A stretch of DNA of 64,000 nt, from assembly GCA_030407085.1 (NCBI GenBank), contig CM059587.1, positions 81,357,001 to 81,421,000 of the forward strand, in the 5' to 3' direction. The notes under the pieces are model-generated. The model did no database searches. It saw only the letters and a list, made by a program, of their open reading frames with translations, and was not told where the DNA came from. The stretch is from Trichopria drosophilae (Eukaryota; Arthropoda; Insecta; Hymenoptera; Diapriidae). Below, piece by piece: positions 45,240 to 58,003 of the stretch. The position numbers and the translations under genes were made by a program. Within the stretch, counting starts at the first letter, position 1, and the number at the start of each line of letters is the position of its first letter.

Positions 45240-48048
45240 AAGTGTATAGTGGAAAAATTTGGAATTTTTCGGGATGTTGCACTGTACTGCAGTTATTCAC
45301 AATGTTCAGAATATTAAAAGGATATACAAAGAAGAATGCCCACGGTGATTTCTGCCCCCAAGATGGAACCTAAGAAACTGACAAATTCGGTTAGAGTATG
45401 ATGTGAACTACCACCTAATGTCAAATACGAATAATTTATCATGTGGGAAAGTTTAGAAAATTGTATTTAATGCCGCGGATTATACGTAGGAAAATGCAGT
45501 GATTTAAGTAGTAATAGACCGTACTATGTCTTGTTCATAGTATGTGCGGACTGTTATCAGTCCAGCATTTTGTAATGTATAATCTGGGACTATAACAATT
45601 ATTTTTTAAACTTTCCCACGCCATAAAACAATCGAATTTTCCATTAGATGTTAGTTCTCATCACACTCTAACCGAATATGCTAGTTTCGGAGGTTCCATG
45701 TCGGGGGCGAAAATCGTCTAAACTCGTGGGCATCCTCCTTTATTGAAACATTGTTTAAATTTTGCGTAAATAAGTTCATACAGAGTCTTTCGTCCATATA
45801 AATGCAAACGTAACTTCCGTAATTACTCACGTTGTGGGGTGAGCACAATATAGTTATATAATCAGTGGCATCGAAATCCCTCCGACCCTCCAAAATCGAA
45901 TGTCATCAAATTCTTTTCCTTGATCGTTAACAGACAGATTATGATAACCCTCGAATTTATTGATGGCTACAGATGTTAACAAAATTTACCTGGGTAATAT
46001 ATATGACATTCACAAAGAAACTTTATATCTATAAAATCAATTCTCAAATCGTTTTGTGAAAGAAATATTGTTCTCTATATTTCAAATATTTGCCTTCCTT
46101 AAAAAAATAGTAATAATAAATTCGTCGGAATTATACTTCAGATCTTTTTATATATAGTGCGAAGTAATACAGATAATAATTCGGTACCATTAATGATTTT
46201 TTTCTAAACCTAACATAATTAAAATACAGAAAACTAGATGATGCCTATTAGCCTATAAATAGTGTCAAGCAGCCCATCGGTTGCAGCCAAATGTTTAGTA
46301 ATTTTGCTCAAAACTTTCAACTTCAGGATTAGTCCACTTTTATATATTTATAGTTTTCTATTATAATTTTATCTTTACAATTTTATTCTTCATAGTAAAT
46401 TTACCATCAAGGCGTGTACAATACTGGACATTTGTTTACTTATCTGATGGCGTATTGTTTTGAGTCACTGAGTTTTTCTGTTTAATTACATTTCTGATTG
46501 TAAACCATTGCTGGAATGTGAACCTAGAGCCATCAGCTTCATGAATGCACGGACCCGCAACCAATTAGAACTTCATTCGGTGTTACTCGATCAGAAACGA
46601 GCAATTTACACCGAGGGCCACTTGAATGCCATCCAAGATCAGCATGACGCACTGGTCAACACGAGGTTTTGTACTAGTCAGTTTTTATTGATCTCAAAAA
46701 AAGAAATTTGAGAATATATACAGTCGAAATAAAAACTGCTATTCATTATATTTATGGACATTTTGTTTGAACATCAGAATGACAGAATAACATTTGATTT
46801 AGTGAATACGTATTTGCTCATTCTGATTGAATCATTTGAGTAAAATTACTAGTTAATAAAACGGCCAGATCTTGTATTTACTTTATAATAACACTTTATA
46901 GGATCTTACATGAACAATAAAGGCGGCCATCCACTGCTTTCTTGAGTGGAATGTCGCAAGTATCATAATCAATATATAGTTACAACCTATCCCTGATTAC
47001 TTTCCACTTCAAGAATAGTTTTCTGTAAATTCTGAAGATCGCTTTAAAATCTGGACATGTCTTATATCCTCGAAAATATCAATCGTTGTTATTACTAAAT
47101 ACAATAATTTTCATTATTGAAGATTTATATTATCTGAACAAGTTTACTTCCTACAACTAAATAAAAAGGTCTGTTGTATATTTCACAATAATGATTATTT
47201 ATTTCTTTCACTAAGTAAAAGTGAATCTTTATCAGCCTTCTCGTTATCATCGTAGTAGCTCAGAAAGAAAAGAATTTGATGACTCTAGATATGAAGACCA
47301 CTTGATTTTGCGATATAATATTGAATCCTATTATTAAAATCGATTATACTGATATTTGATATAAGATATAATTGAGCTCCACATAAGTAAATACATTGAT
47401 TTAAAAATACCTATATTGACCTAGAAAAAGAAAAACCTCATACTCGGACGTGTAAGACTCTGTATAACATTTTCTTATAAAATTTAAGCCAATTCCCATA
47501 CATTTTACGGAGGTAGGTCTTATTTTGTAATATGATAAATAAAATATATTTCTTTACGAATGAATCGTCAAAAAATCGTAGTACTTATTTTCTCTGGTTT
47601 TTTTGAAAGGATACTCAATAAGTGAGATTTCTTAGAACTTAGAATCTACGGAAATGCATGTGTTTGCATCAGACAAAGTATCATCGAATTTCAAACAGGC
47701 TTCGTCTAAAATTTTTCCTACGGGAAAGGTGTGGCATTAGCGAATTACGAGTGGGAAAAGCTTTTCCTACTCCTAATTCGACGATGTCTGAGTTTCTTTA
47801 AGATTAGAATGCAAAATAGTAAGTTTTGTATCCATATGTGTAAAAATGTCGAAATTTCTTGCAGTATCCTTGTCTATTTTTTGTAATTTTGTAGTGAATC
47901 GGATGACTGAGTCGACATTTCTAGTTTGCGATCATCAGTATACAATCCACACCAAATGATCAGGTCAACAGTCGTCAACCTACTCATAAGCATTCTTGTC
48001 AACAGCTATGTCTTGTTTGGACCGACCTTCATCAAAACTGCCATGGAT
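45240..48048 (+). repeat. Dispersed repeat, copy B (longest)
   Basis: Right part 47196-48048 matches 34583-35750 closely, and 45880-47340 matches 24450-22861 in reverse. An internal inverted repeat spans 45330-45745. Frames at 46508-46711 (plus) and 45893-45681 (minus) are fragments without recognisable family; the former is conserved in sequence with 23480-23640, though that region is not open there. Confidence 0.7.
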
Positions 48049-50034
48049 TTTGGCTCCACAGTAGGGGGATTATGATTACTGCGAGGACAATTACGAGGGA
48101 GAAGGTGTTTCGTAGAAACGGACGGGAGACGGAAATTCGATTGAAGTGGGGTTGGTATTTATGGAATTATTAACGATTAATGTAGAGGATGGTGATCATC
48201 ATTTTGTTGGTTTGCCGATTATGAAACTAATGATTGCAGATATTATGAGTAAAGTAGGACAAAAAGAAGTGAATACGACTGCGGGAGAGGGGTTAGAAAT
48301 ATACATCAATAGCGAATGGTTATTGGCTAGATTTAAAATGTTTCAATTCTAATTCATTCGGGGAATGGATAAGGATTTCGTTGTAGTTTAAGAAGAATTC
48401 GGGGTGAAATTGTATATAGGTATGCGTTTTAGGAAGTATATCGATGACATTTAAGGTGACACTGGAAAGGGAGACAGATAGGAATTCAATGGAAATAGTA
48501 TGAGATCCTAAAAACGTTTGAATAAGATAAGGACAATATATTTTCCCTAGCTTTAATGATGAATTTATCTATTCGCGGATCGGCTCTCGGGTGGAATGGC
48601 TCGGACATCACAGACAACATAAGGACAGTTCCAGGGGAACGATTTTCCAAGGAACAATTTTTCCGGGATAGATTTTCAGGGGAACATATATCCTAGAACC
48701 CGCGCCAATGGCTACAGTGAGACAAATCAAATTACTCCGACTACTTCCATTGTGACCGGGATGTTAAGAAGCAGTTGTGACATTCCACGCAAAACCGCAG
48801 ATCGACTATATAAGTCGTAGAGTATTAATGTCAGGTGTTTTCTTTGTATAAGACTTTGTTTTCAACAAACCCTACGACATCTCTTATCTCCAACTGTCCT
48901 AGTACAACATTTTCTAGAGTCTCCCCACGAATTCCACTATGCATCGTTAGTGTTTTAACTTAAACTTTCGTCATGGAATACTTTGCCGTTGTTTTTGATA
49001 GAGCTTTGGCATGCGCTAGTAGAACACCCAGATTTCAGACGTCGGACAAGACTTGCTTCTTCAGTGCGTGCGTAATATTACCCTGTCTGATCCAAGATAA
49101 AAAAAACATCTCGAGATTTTACGAGACGTACACGGTAATTTAACTTGTGATGATCGTACAAGTTTAATAGCCTTCTCTTTTTATAAGGTTCTTCGTTCTT
49201 TATCGATTATCACCGATACCGAAATCATTTGTACTCTGTACAACGCTATTAAGTAAGCCCGCAAATAATTAAAATGAAAAACGCTGACTGGTTGAAACGA
49301 TAGCCATACAGGACCCCAACAAGCAACAATATTTCATTGAATTCATTGTCAATTCTACGAAGTCATTTGAGCTATCTTGTGCACAAAGGTAATTATGAAG
49401 TGGCACCATACTGTTCTCGAGTTACATACACACACACACACACACACACACGTCGATGATTACAGGAGGTTCACGGATGTATCCACTTATTTCCCACCAT
49501 TCAGGCGGTATGTCGGAAAATATCATGACATTTCTGATTCTATGGTAAAGTAATTCTGGATATCCCGTATCAGATCATGGCCGCTTTCCTCTGGAAGATA
49601 TACATATTTTGTGAATATCAAGATTTTTAATACTATCATGCAAAATGTATATTGTATATTGCACAATTATGTATACCATCTGAAAATCTGTCAGTGTCAG
49701 CAGAACTATCATTATCACTGTCTTGGCATGGTCTTCCCATACCACTTCAATGGAAGGCCTATTCTCTAATATTCGCTCAGATGGTGTTCTCAGATACGCT
49801 GTTCGATTGGTATCGTAGGCGAAATTGGTATTGTCGGAGGTATCATTGCTGTTATCTTCGAAGTTGTTGACATATTCAATATCATGCCGATTAGTGGAGT
49901 TACTAGTGTCCATGGTGCTGTTGTTTTCATTAACATCGTTATCAATGTTACCGGCCTCATAAGTATCATTACTAGTATTTACGTTGTCTGCATGATAGAT
50001 AAACGAATAAAGAATATTTTTCAAATATTACTAG
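48049..50034. other. Mixed non-coding stretch; possible promoter or LTR at 48.8 kb
   Basis: A 68-codon plus frame at 48146-48352 is unrecognised. CTATATAAGTCGTAGAG at 48806 resembles a TATA box. A (CA)n run of about 25 bp lies at 49426-49452. The minus frame 50024-49575 is Asn/Asp/Thr-rich and low-complexity; its style recalls the acidic first exon of PolB at 51.34 kb, but the strand is opposite and I do not call it. Confidence 0.35.
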
Positions 50035-50036
50035 TA

Positions 50037-50131
50037 CCCAAATAGCACAAGACCATCTGAGATCAAAAGCGGATATTTGGACGTCCTCAAGAGCTCCCCA
50101 GGACATCCCTGGATGGGTTGTACTGTTTGGG
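50037..50131. mobile_element. Short palindromic MITE, copy 2
   Basis: 95 bp, flanked by TA. Arms CCCAAATAGCACAAGACCAT and (complement of right end) CCCAAACAGTACAACCCATC; the middle AGGACATCC words match 2088-2165. Confidence 0.75.
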
Positions 50132-50489
50132 TAGTATAGCAGTTCCTCGATAATATTTATCGAAATACTCTTTGCCCGAAGTACTTGGTGTATTATCGTT
50201 GTCCTGGTTTATCCTTATCACATTTTCTCGGCCTGGAGAGGTTACAGATGCCCTTGGTGTTATTGTCAATGACATATGCAGCCACGAGGAAATCGAAGAC
50301 AGCGAAAATTTAAAAGTGCTCCCACTTCGGATGAGAAAGCCAGTTAGACGTAGATACAAATGAACTACTTCGAGTTCGAGAGGTAACAAGACGCAACTAT
50401 CAATGATTATCACAGACACTTCCGCCGAATCTTTCGATAATGTAGCCACGTACAATGTACATTGTGCATTTAGGGCTCTTCGACCAAGA

Positions 50490-50875
50490 AGCAGGATTTG
50501 TTGACCAATAACTCCGTAGGTGTGCCCCTCCCGGAAGCTATTTCAGAAACAATTGCAGAGACAATCGCCACCAACTTTATTGGCCTATTTGGCACTCCGA
50601 GTCAAACTCACAGGCTGGGATACTGACAGACCAGGGAAGGTCCTTCATGTCAGAAGTCTACGTCAAACTGGCCCGATGATTCGAGATAAAGCAGTTCATT
50701 ACGTCGGCTTACCACCCGCAATTGAACGGAAGCATTGGGAGAAGTTATGAATTTCTAACGGAATATCTTAGATGCTTCGGTAGGTAAAGAGATAAGTGGT
50801 ATGCATGGTGGTCACACGCGATGCTGTCATACAATGCGAGCTTCACGAGGGGACGATGAAATTTGAGAACGCATC
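50490..50875 (+). pseudogene. Errantivirus-type (Ty3/Gypsy) integrase fragment
   Basis: In two frames the plus strand reads VPLPEAISETIAETIATNFI (from 50522), then after a frameshift ILTDQGRSFMSEVYVKLAR, a stop, FEIKQFITSAYHPQLNGSIG, then LTEYLRCF, SYNAS and, shifted again, HEGTMKFEN. TDQG carries the second catalytic Asp, and AYHPQ.NGSIER is the conserved block before the third catalytic residue. Here that Glu (in NGSIER) is Gly, and two stops plus two shifts make it non-functional. The N-terminal zinc finger and the LTRs of this copy are not seen. Confidence 0.75.
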
Positions 50876-51129
50876 ATGTGATGAAAAATTATTAACATCA
50901 ACGAGATTTTACAGTCTTCTTCTGACAATGATACGAAAAATGTCGAAGCGCGAAATTGTAATATTGGTTTTAAATGCCACTAGAATTGCGGCCAAATACG
51001 ATGTGTGTGTGCGGAAAAGGTGTAATGAACGCTTTTTCAGACAATTGCATAACTACGGTATAGATGAAATTTTAAAATGCAATCGTTTCGCATTGCAGCC
51101 CGAGTTTGATTGCCAAAATAGGTGTCTTT

Positions 51130-51290
51130 AAAAATATCGAACTGACTTTAGCAATCGGGAAGATATCTGTAAAATAGCGGTTTAGGGAGTGTACGGTGTT
51201 TATACGAATTGATGTGGGGGTATAGAACATCACGCCGTAAGTAATAAATGTATACGCATCTGTACAAATATTATCCAATTAATTTTCTGA
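51130..51290 (+). repeat. PolB-unit tail, extra copy
   Basis: AAAATATCGAACTGACTTTAGC and the following 130 bases match 53405-53550 (about 75-80%). So the tail of one more PolB unit lies just ahead of PolB copy 1, in the same orientation. Confidence 0.7.
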
Positions 51291-51339
51291 CCCTTTTAAC
51301 TACCTTGCACCCATCTGCTACTGTTCTATATATATATTG

Positions 51340-53409
51340 AAGCAGATGATAATATTGATAATGATGAAAACGACGTTAATGAAGATGGTAACACCGAGAA
51401 TACCTGTAATCGGCGCAATGTTGAAAATATTTACAGCCCCATCACCCGTGCGTCCGATTACCACCTGTAGAAATTTGTCGATCACCATCATTGTGAACCA
51501 GATTTACATCTATTAAGGTAGTGGGAGACTGTTGATCGAAATACCGGTAACACCAGCTCTACCAATATCAATAATACACATGTTGGTACGTATTTGTTTA
51601 TATTTACACTACGTTTTATAAATTTACGATTTCATGTTCACAGAAAAGCCCTTCCAGATTGGCAGCGGACGTGATGTAGTACAGGGCCAGAGTAATATTC
51701 AGACTTATTTTCAAATAGACTCAGAAACATCGTGGTATTTTCATACCCAGCAAACACAAAAGTAACAGTTATGTAACAGCTATGTAACAATTTAAGTATT
51801 ACGTAAATGTTACATAATTGTTACTTTCTGTGTTTGCAGGAGAGATTGTGTTGGACTGGAAGAGACATAAATGGCTGCATTTGTGTACGACCCCCGAACA
51901 CTAATGCATTTACATGGCTGGAGAAGTGCATGGAGTCACTTCACAATCACATCTGTGCACAAATGGACGCTGACGATTTTGTAGGTCTAACAATTAATTC
52001 AGATAAATTTCGTGGTCGACCATTGTGGTTATCGTTCCGTTCTATAACCTCTTTTTATTTTACCGATTTTTGGTCTCTATTGAGTAGTGCTGTACAAAGT
52101 ACAAGTGATTTTGGCTCTGGCGACAATCTGAAAATAAATGTGTCTATTGTAAAATCAGCAAGAGGATTTGGCCGTATATCATTATCATCCGTAGACGTAC
52201 ATAAAAAAAAATCAATATTAAGTATATGCAATGATGATAACCTATGCTTGCCAAGATCCCTTGTTGTAGCATGTGCGTATGCACAAAGAGGCCAAACTTT
52301 CAAAAAGAGATAGCAGAAGTGGCTGCGCCGTCAGATATATCGGTTATGGTCCTGTAGATATAGACGCTTTCCAATATTTTGCAAGTCAAGGTGTTGCTAT
52401 AGTTGTACATACGTTTCACGGGTTTGGACCCATTTTTGCAAAAAACGATTTACACGTAATCATAAATGTAAGAATGAATGTTGTAAGTATAAACGTAAAC
52501 CTCCATGTAATGAAGACCTTCCTGTTATAAAATGTGAAATTTGTTTTCAAACCTTCTTTGGGGTCTCGTGTATTGCATATCATTTAAAGCGCGGGTCATT
52601 CGATAAAAACCACAGCGTCTGTGAAAAAATAAAGTACTCTCAGAATCGTCGTAAAATATTACAACATCAAGAAGGGGAAATTAACGTGTGAGGCATCGTT
52701 TTTTGTAACACTTGTAACGCAAAATTAACACTTGATTATTTTTGTTTCGATGGCCAATTTATATTAAAATATATAGTTGAGAAACACCAGAGATTTACCA
52801 TCACTTATTATGAACGGTTCGAAAATTATTTTATTAGAATATATAAATGTTAAGTTCATAGACAGTTTGAACTATTTTCACATGGCCTTAAGCGAGGTAG
52901 ATGCTCGATAAAGTACCTATCCGTTGTAACGCAGGGTTACCATCTGTAGCCAAATTGTACCTAAATTCTTTGTGGGGTCAATTTGGCCAGCGTGAAAACA
53001 TGCCGAAAGCTGAAGTAGTTTCAGACCCTACAAAATTAACAGAACTGCTCAATAACCCGGAAATTAATGTGCACGGTCTACTACCTGTTAACGATGAAAA
53101 ATTATATGTAAATTGGTCTTACAAAGATGATGCGGTAATTTCATCATCTGCAGCAAATGTTGTAGTTGCTGCTTACACTACGGCACAGGCTTGGTTAAAA
53201 CTACATGGTTACTTCCAAAAATTACGAGTTTTATATTATGATACAGACTCTGTGGTTTGCATTAATTCCGGTAAGAGAGGGGAATATCAGTCGCCGATTG
53301 GTACGATGCTCGGTGATCTTACGGAAGAGTTGGCTAAGAAACCCCCGAGGTCATACATTTCATCAATTATATCAGGAGGTCAAAAATGTTATGCTTACAA
53401 AATTATTTA
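51340..53409 (+). pseudogene. Polinton-type family B DNA polymerase, copy 1 (internally deleted)
   Basis: Protein-primed DNA polymerase remnant. The acidic first exon (Asp/Asn/Glu-rich) ends at 51585. A 58-bp intron (GTACG...TTCACAG, 51586-51643) interrupts a codon after its first base, and the reading continues EKPFQIGSGRD. The N-terminal domain follows (GLTINSDKFRGRPLWLSFRS at 51980 and SVDVHKKKSILSICNDDNL at 52190). The palm has motif B KLYLNSLWGQFGQ (52954) and motif C LYYDTDSVV (53230). The exonuclease and motif A parts are almost entirely deleted between about 52690 and 52900. A palindromic MITE at 51746-51838, plus several frameshifts and stops, finish the inactivation. Motifs match Polinton/Maverick and adintovirus-type PolB. 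Confidence 0.75.
51746..51838. mobile_element. Palindromic MITE inside PolB copy 1
   Basis: The arms CAGCAAACACAAAAGTAACAG and TTGTTACTTTCTGTGTTTGC are complementary, with ATGTAAC/GTTACAT inside. PolB copy 2 lacks it at the equivalent place (54540), which shows it is an insertion. Confidence 0.75.
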
Positions 53410-53559
53410 AAAATCCCGAAGTGACTTTAACAATCGGAAAGCACCTAAAAAATAGTGGTTTGGGGAACGTGAGATGTCTACATTACCTTATGTGGCGATA
53501 CACAACATTACTCGATAAGTAATAAATAAACATGTACAGATGTCTTGACATAAGTAATT

Positions 53560-53832
53560 AATAGTCTTCATAACTTATGACCGATTGTTTTTATTCATTA
53601 TGATTTGATCATCTGATGTACATTTAATTCAATGAATAAATGGGACTTAACAGTTTAAGTAGTAATAATTTACACGTAAAAATGAAAATGAGCGTAAATA
53701 GATTATGAATACTTGCAATTGTTTTCAATCAAAATTGTGCTATAATAAATAAAATATTCTCACATTCATTAAATTTTATTAAAAATTAATTATTTAAAAA
53801 ATGTTATTCTTTTATTTTTAGCTTACCTAGAT
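53560..53832. other. Spacer between PolB units
   Basis: AT-rich, no frame supported. Confidence 0.4.
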
Positions 53833-54394
53833 ATGATGGAGGACACGGAGGGAGATTTGACATTTCTTTCCTGTACGTATGATAGCGGTAAAGAAGGTAT
53901 TATTTAATATAAAAATTATATATAATATTTTATATACTGAGAGAAAAAACTAGTTAAATTATGATTAACTGTTTTTGCAGTGAATGATGTAAAAAAACAC
54001 CAAGAGGACGGTGGTGGACCTAGTACCTCAGACACTAACTCAAGAGTTAGTATTATTGAGGATGTGATGATTAATCCGCTCATCAGGATTAATATTGTAG
54101 ATGACGTGATGATTAGTGACACGGATGAAAGTGGTACAGTTCATAATAGAGCTAATATAATTTTGGTATTTTATTTTTATTTACATTAATTTTGTATTTC
54201 CTTTTCTATTTTGAAGAAGAGAACATAATATTTATGAGGATGAGGATGATGATGATTATGATGAAAATGGCAGTTGTAACCAGCAGGATGTTAACGGACC
54301 CAACACAGACAGCGATACCGAGAACGCTAGATCAGCATCTCCTGTTGAGGGGTGTGGGAGTCCTTGAACACATATAGTGGTAACACACCAATTG
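53833..54394 (+). pseudogene. Acidic 5' exons of PolB copy 2 (tentative)
   Basis: ATG at 53833 opens a short acidic frame (MMEDTEGDLTFLS...) that a candidate intron (GTATT...TTTTTGCAG, 53899-53979) joins in frame to VNDVKKHQEDGGGPSTSD. A second acidic run (EDEDDDDYDENG, from about 54236) leads to the phase-1 donor at 54394, shared with copy 1. The middle junction near 54166-54217 does not splice in frame as written, and a stop near 54367 breaks the last part. This is either decay or a wrong exon guess. Confidence 0.4.
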
Positions 54395-54453
54395 GTATGT
54401 ATATTTTTATATTCACATCTCGTTTTATAACTTAACAGTTTACCTTTTCACAG
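54395..54453 (+). other. Conserved phase-1 intron of PolB copy 2
   Basis: 59 bp, GTATGTATAT...TTTTCACAG. The reading GNTPI|ENSFQIGRGR across it parallels GNT...HV|EKPFQIGSGR in copy 1, with the same phase and almost the same length. Confidence 0.7.
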
Positions 54454-55468
54454 AAAACTCATTCCAAATAGGGCGCGGTCGTGAGAGAGTGCTCGAAGAT
54501 AGCACACAACCGTATTTTCAGATAGAATCGGAATCATCGGGCATTTTACGAGATTAGGATTATCTGGACGAGAAATATGCAGATATATACCAGAACCTCG
54601 AACATCTACTGATTAGTATATATGGCTGGAGAAGTGCATGAAGTCGCTCCATGCTTATTTATGTGCACAGGCAAGACCTGTGGACTACATAGGCCTAACT
54701 ATAAATTCCGACAAATTTCACAGTGGCCCCCTGTGGTTATCGTTCCGACCTGTTATCGTTTTTAATTACAATGATTTATGGACTTTACTTAATAATGATG
54801 TACAAAGCGCTAATGATTTAAGTTAAGGATAAAATAACCGTAAACGTTTCCGTTGTACAAACAGTGACCGGTTGCGGACGTGTAACACTATCCGACATTG
54901 ATGTACACAAAAAATCAATTCTATCTATAAATAATAGTGATAACATGTATCTCCCAAGATTGCTAGTTGCAGGCTATATTTATTTACAAAGAGGTCGGGA
55001 ATTTTACACGAAAATTGAAACGCTATACGACGAGCTAGAGGTTCCTATCAAACCGAGAAAACGCTAGAACTCATTCGATTGTCTCGAGTTGATTTGCCAA
55101 CAGTTGACGGATACGGCATTGCTCATGTAAATGCCTTTCAAACTCACTTTGCGGACGTGGTGATGTGGCAATTTATGAAGGTACGCGATTGATCATGAAC
55201 ACGAGTAATCAAGTATTAGGTACGATACGCATTATGTACTATGCACATTTAAAACATTATCAACCCATTTTGAATTTGGTAGCTGCAGCAGAGAGTAGGG
55301 GTTATCGTATACCATGCAATAAAAAATATAGAAACAACCACAGGTGCAAAGACGAGTGTTATAAGTATACCCATCTTGCAACACAAATATTCCAGTTATA
55401 AAATATAATGTATGTATGCGGACCTTCTTCGGTAGGTCGTGTATAGAAAACCATCGGAAACTAGCTTC

Positions 55469-56534
55469 TGTTACGACCGGCGGGTCGTATCGCGTGATCG
55501 ATTAAGATTAAAAGACAATATAGATATAACTATAACTAGTTAATATTGTAACATATATTATACACTAGCTAGCTGATAATTATTATAACAAATTAAGATG
55601 TAAGAAATAATATAGGCTATCTAGCGTTACGGTGCAACGAAACATTGTGCATCCAGTCTCGTGTTTCAACTGTGAGACCAGGTGCGCAATCCAAGTTTTG
55701 CGTCAAATTCGACACGAACGTTCCAGGAAAGTGTAAGCACTTTTCGGCTGGGAACCTGGAGGCTTCGACAATTTACATGGCATCAAAGGCCTGTGCTCGG
55801 AAGCAAAACTAAAAGCTCAGCAGGTTCCCAGGGGCGAAAACTGCAAACGTAAACGGGAACGTCGGAACGATCCGTCGACTTCGTCGAGGCGGATCTCAAG
55901 GAAGGATAGTCTTAACTCAACGTACAAACTTAACGCACGGTCTACCGAGATCGAAAAGTACGGGCTCGAAATCTGTCGCGAGTCTGGAACGACAGGAAAT
56001 CTAAGTGCACGCCCCGTGCGTTCGATACAGCGCGCCGTTGCCTTTGTACGGGTGTTGGTCCTCACGCCAAGGGAATATTTTAGGTGGGGTTAATAAACGG
56101 CCCTTCATCATCTGATCTTACATCACTACGTCACCTTTCCCAAAATATCCTCGACCCACATCCGACAGGGCTGGTGTCAGAACCTGACCTGACCCATCAA
56201 GGACCCGTTGCGGACGTCTTTCGTTCGTAACAAAAACTTGTTGATTGATGTCAGAAGTGGGATACGTAAGTTTTCGGGCCCAGAGAATCGCGGTCCGATA
56301 ACGTAGAGTATCGTCCTCTTTTATACGTATCCGGACTCCAACCATGCCCTAAATCACCATAAACAGTATAGGAATAAAAACAGTGCAAAATCGAATAACC
56401 AGTGCAAGAATAAAAAAAAAGGGAATAAGGTGGAGTCAGTCGCGGAAGGACATCCAAACGAACTTCGCGGCTCCTCATTTTTGTAACCTTCCCCACCCAC
56501 CGCTCACGCTGTTACGAACCGCGTGTACATAACA
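55469..56534 (+). mobile_element. Chimeric LTR insertion with 5-bp target duplication
   Basis: GCTTC flanks it (55464-55468 and 56535-56539), and the PolB sequence reads on across the empty site as judged from copy 1 (52590). The left part is a complete LTR (55469-56232, TGTTACGACCGGCGGGTCG to TTTCGTTCGTAACA) followed by a primer site TTGATTGATGTCAGAAGTGG (56240). The right part (about 56440-56534) is the last 95 bp of a different LTR, the G2 family (CCGCTCACGCTGTTACGAAC...ATAACA). No coding region lies between. Confidence 0.8.
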
Positions 56535-57564
56535 GCTTCCTTTGATAAAAATTAATGTATGTGAGAAAATAACATTTTAAAAAAATTGTTGTAAGATGGT
56601 ACAATACGATAAAAATTGTTGACATGTATGCGGTATGAGTTTTTGTAGTATTCACTACATTGCCCATAGGTCATTTTTGTTATGTTCAACCACTGAAATC
56701 AAATTTGGAACGACGCGCGAAAAACATTTTTTTATTTTATGATTTTGAGACACAGCAAAATTTATCGGTTATAGGTAATGAGGAAATAAAAATCCATGTA
56801 CCAACCCTGTGTGTTGTGCAGCAATCATGCGATTTTTGTTTTGAAAATGCAGACCTTTCAGTATTGTGTACAAAATGCGGTTTTCGCGAATATGTATTCA
56901 GAAATGACTACGTAAAACAATTTGTGGAATTCGCAATACTGCTGAGAGAAATATTTAATATCATAATATGTATTGCTCATAACTCTCAAGGTTATGATGC
57001 GCAGTTTATTTTGAAATTTATTGTAGAAAAACACTGCACGCGCGATTTACCAATAGTCGTTATAAACGGGTCCACAATAATTTTATTATAATATAAAAGT
57101 GTTAAATTTAAAGATAGTTTAAATTATTTTCACGTGCCACTACGTAATTTACCACCTGCATACGGTATACATGACATTGAAAAAGGTACATTTCCACATC
57201 TATTTAACATACCAGGAAATCAAAATTAAGTTGGCGAACTACCAGACATGAAATATTATTCACCTGGTGGGATGCATCCAAAGGAAAGAGAAAAATTTTT
57301 GTCTTGGTATAATGATAAAAAACAACGTAGTTACGTATTTAATTTTCAAGAAGAAATAGAGAAATATTGCAAGCAGGATGTAACAATATATGGGTTGGTG
57401 TGTAGTGTCTTTCGGAAAACGTTTATTTGAGTGTGGTGATGTTTGTCCTTTTAGTGAGTGTGCTACAATAGCTTCAGCTTGTCTACGTGTATTTCGGAAA
57501 AGATTTTTAAAACCAAACGAAATTGGTATCATACCAACAGCTAGATATCGTCTTGCAAATAGAC

Positions 57565-58003
57565 AGTCAAAAAATGTCCATCACCGAACAGGAGTGGCGA
57601 AATAACAAACTAGCACACATAATGGCAGTGCTGGAAGCGGAAATACATCCCTACGCATTAGAAGCAGACCAGCTCACAAACGCAATACTTTTTGCGAAGA
57701 CGGGCCAAATTCACCCTGAATTTGTGTCAATGAGCAACCTAACGGATCACATCAAAGAAATCGTACATCTTACAGCAGATTGCGGTTTTCCTATACAGTT
57801 TCCAAGACTAACACTCGACTCACTCCTGGAAATTTCCCAAATAAAGATAACATACATGGACTCATCCATAGTATACCTGCTTTATATTCCATTGGTGTCA
57901 CATACACATTTCACCATTTATGAACACAAGCCGATCCCAGTACCACATAAATTAAAATTTTTCTGTTCATCGGCGAGGACGCCGATTTTTCAAGCGGGGG
58001 AAA
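57565..58003 (+). pseudogene. Errantivirus-like envelope (F-type) protein, C-terminal fragment
   Basis: An open frame from about 57574 to beyond 57990. LTNAILFAKTGQIHPEFVS and, later, a YLLYIPLVSHTHFTIYEHKP-type segment are characteristic of the Env of insect errantiviruses, related to baculovirus F proteins; I rate this from family memory. Only the middle of Env is present: the signal peptide, fusion peptide and membrane anchor are not. It is directly followed by a purine tract (AAGCGGGGGAAA, 57992-58003) and an LTR, which fits the 3' end of an env-bearing Ty3/Gypsy provirus inserted in PolB copy 2. Confidence 0.55.

Noticed and set aside
46508..46711. 67-codon frame conserved with 23480-23640
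   Set aside because: The conservation is that of the dispersed repeat, and the other copy is not open, so coding is not supported.
49575..50024. Asn/Asp/Thr-rich minus frame as a reversed PolB N-terminus
   Set aside because: Low complexity with no shared motif; the resemblance to the acidic PolB exon is compositional only.
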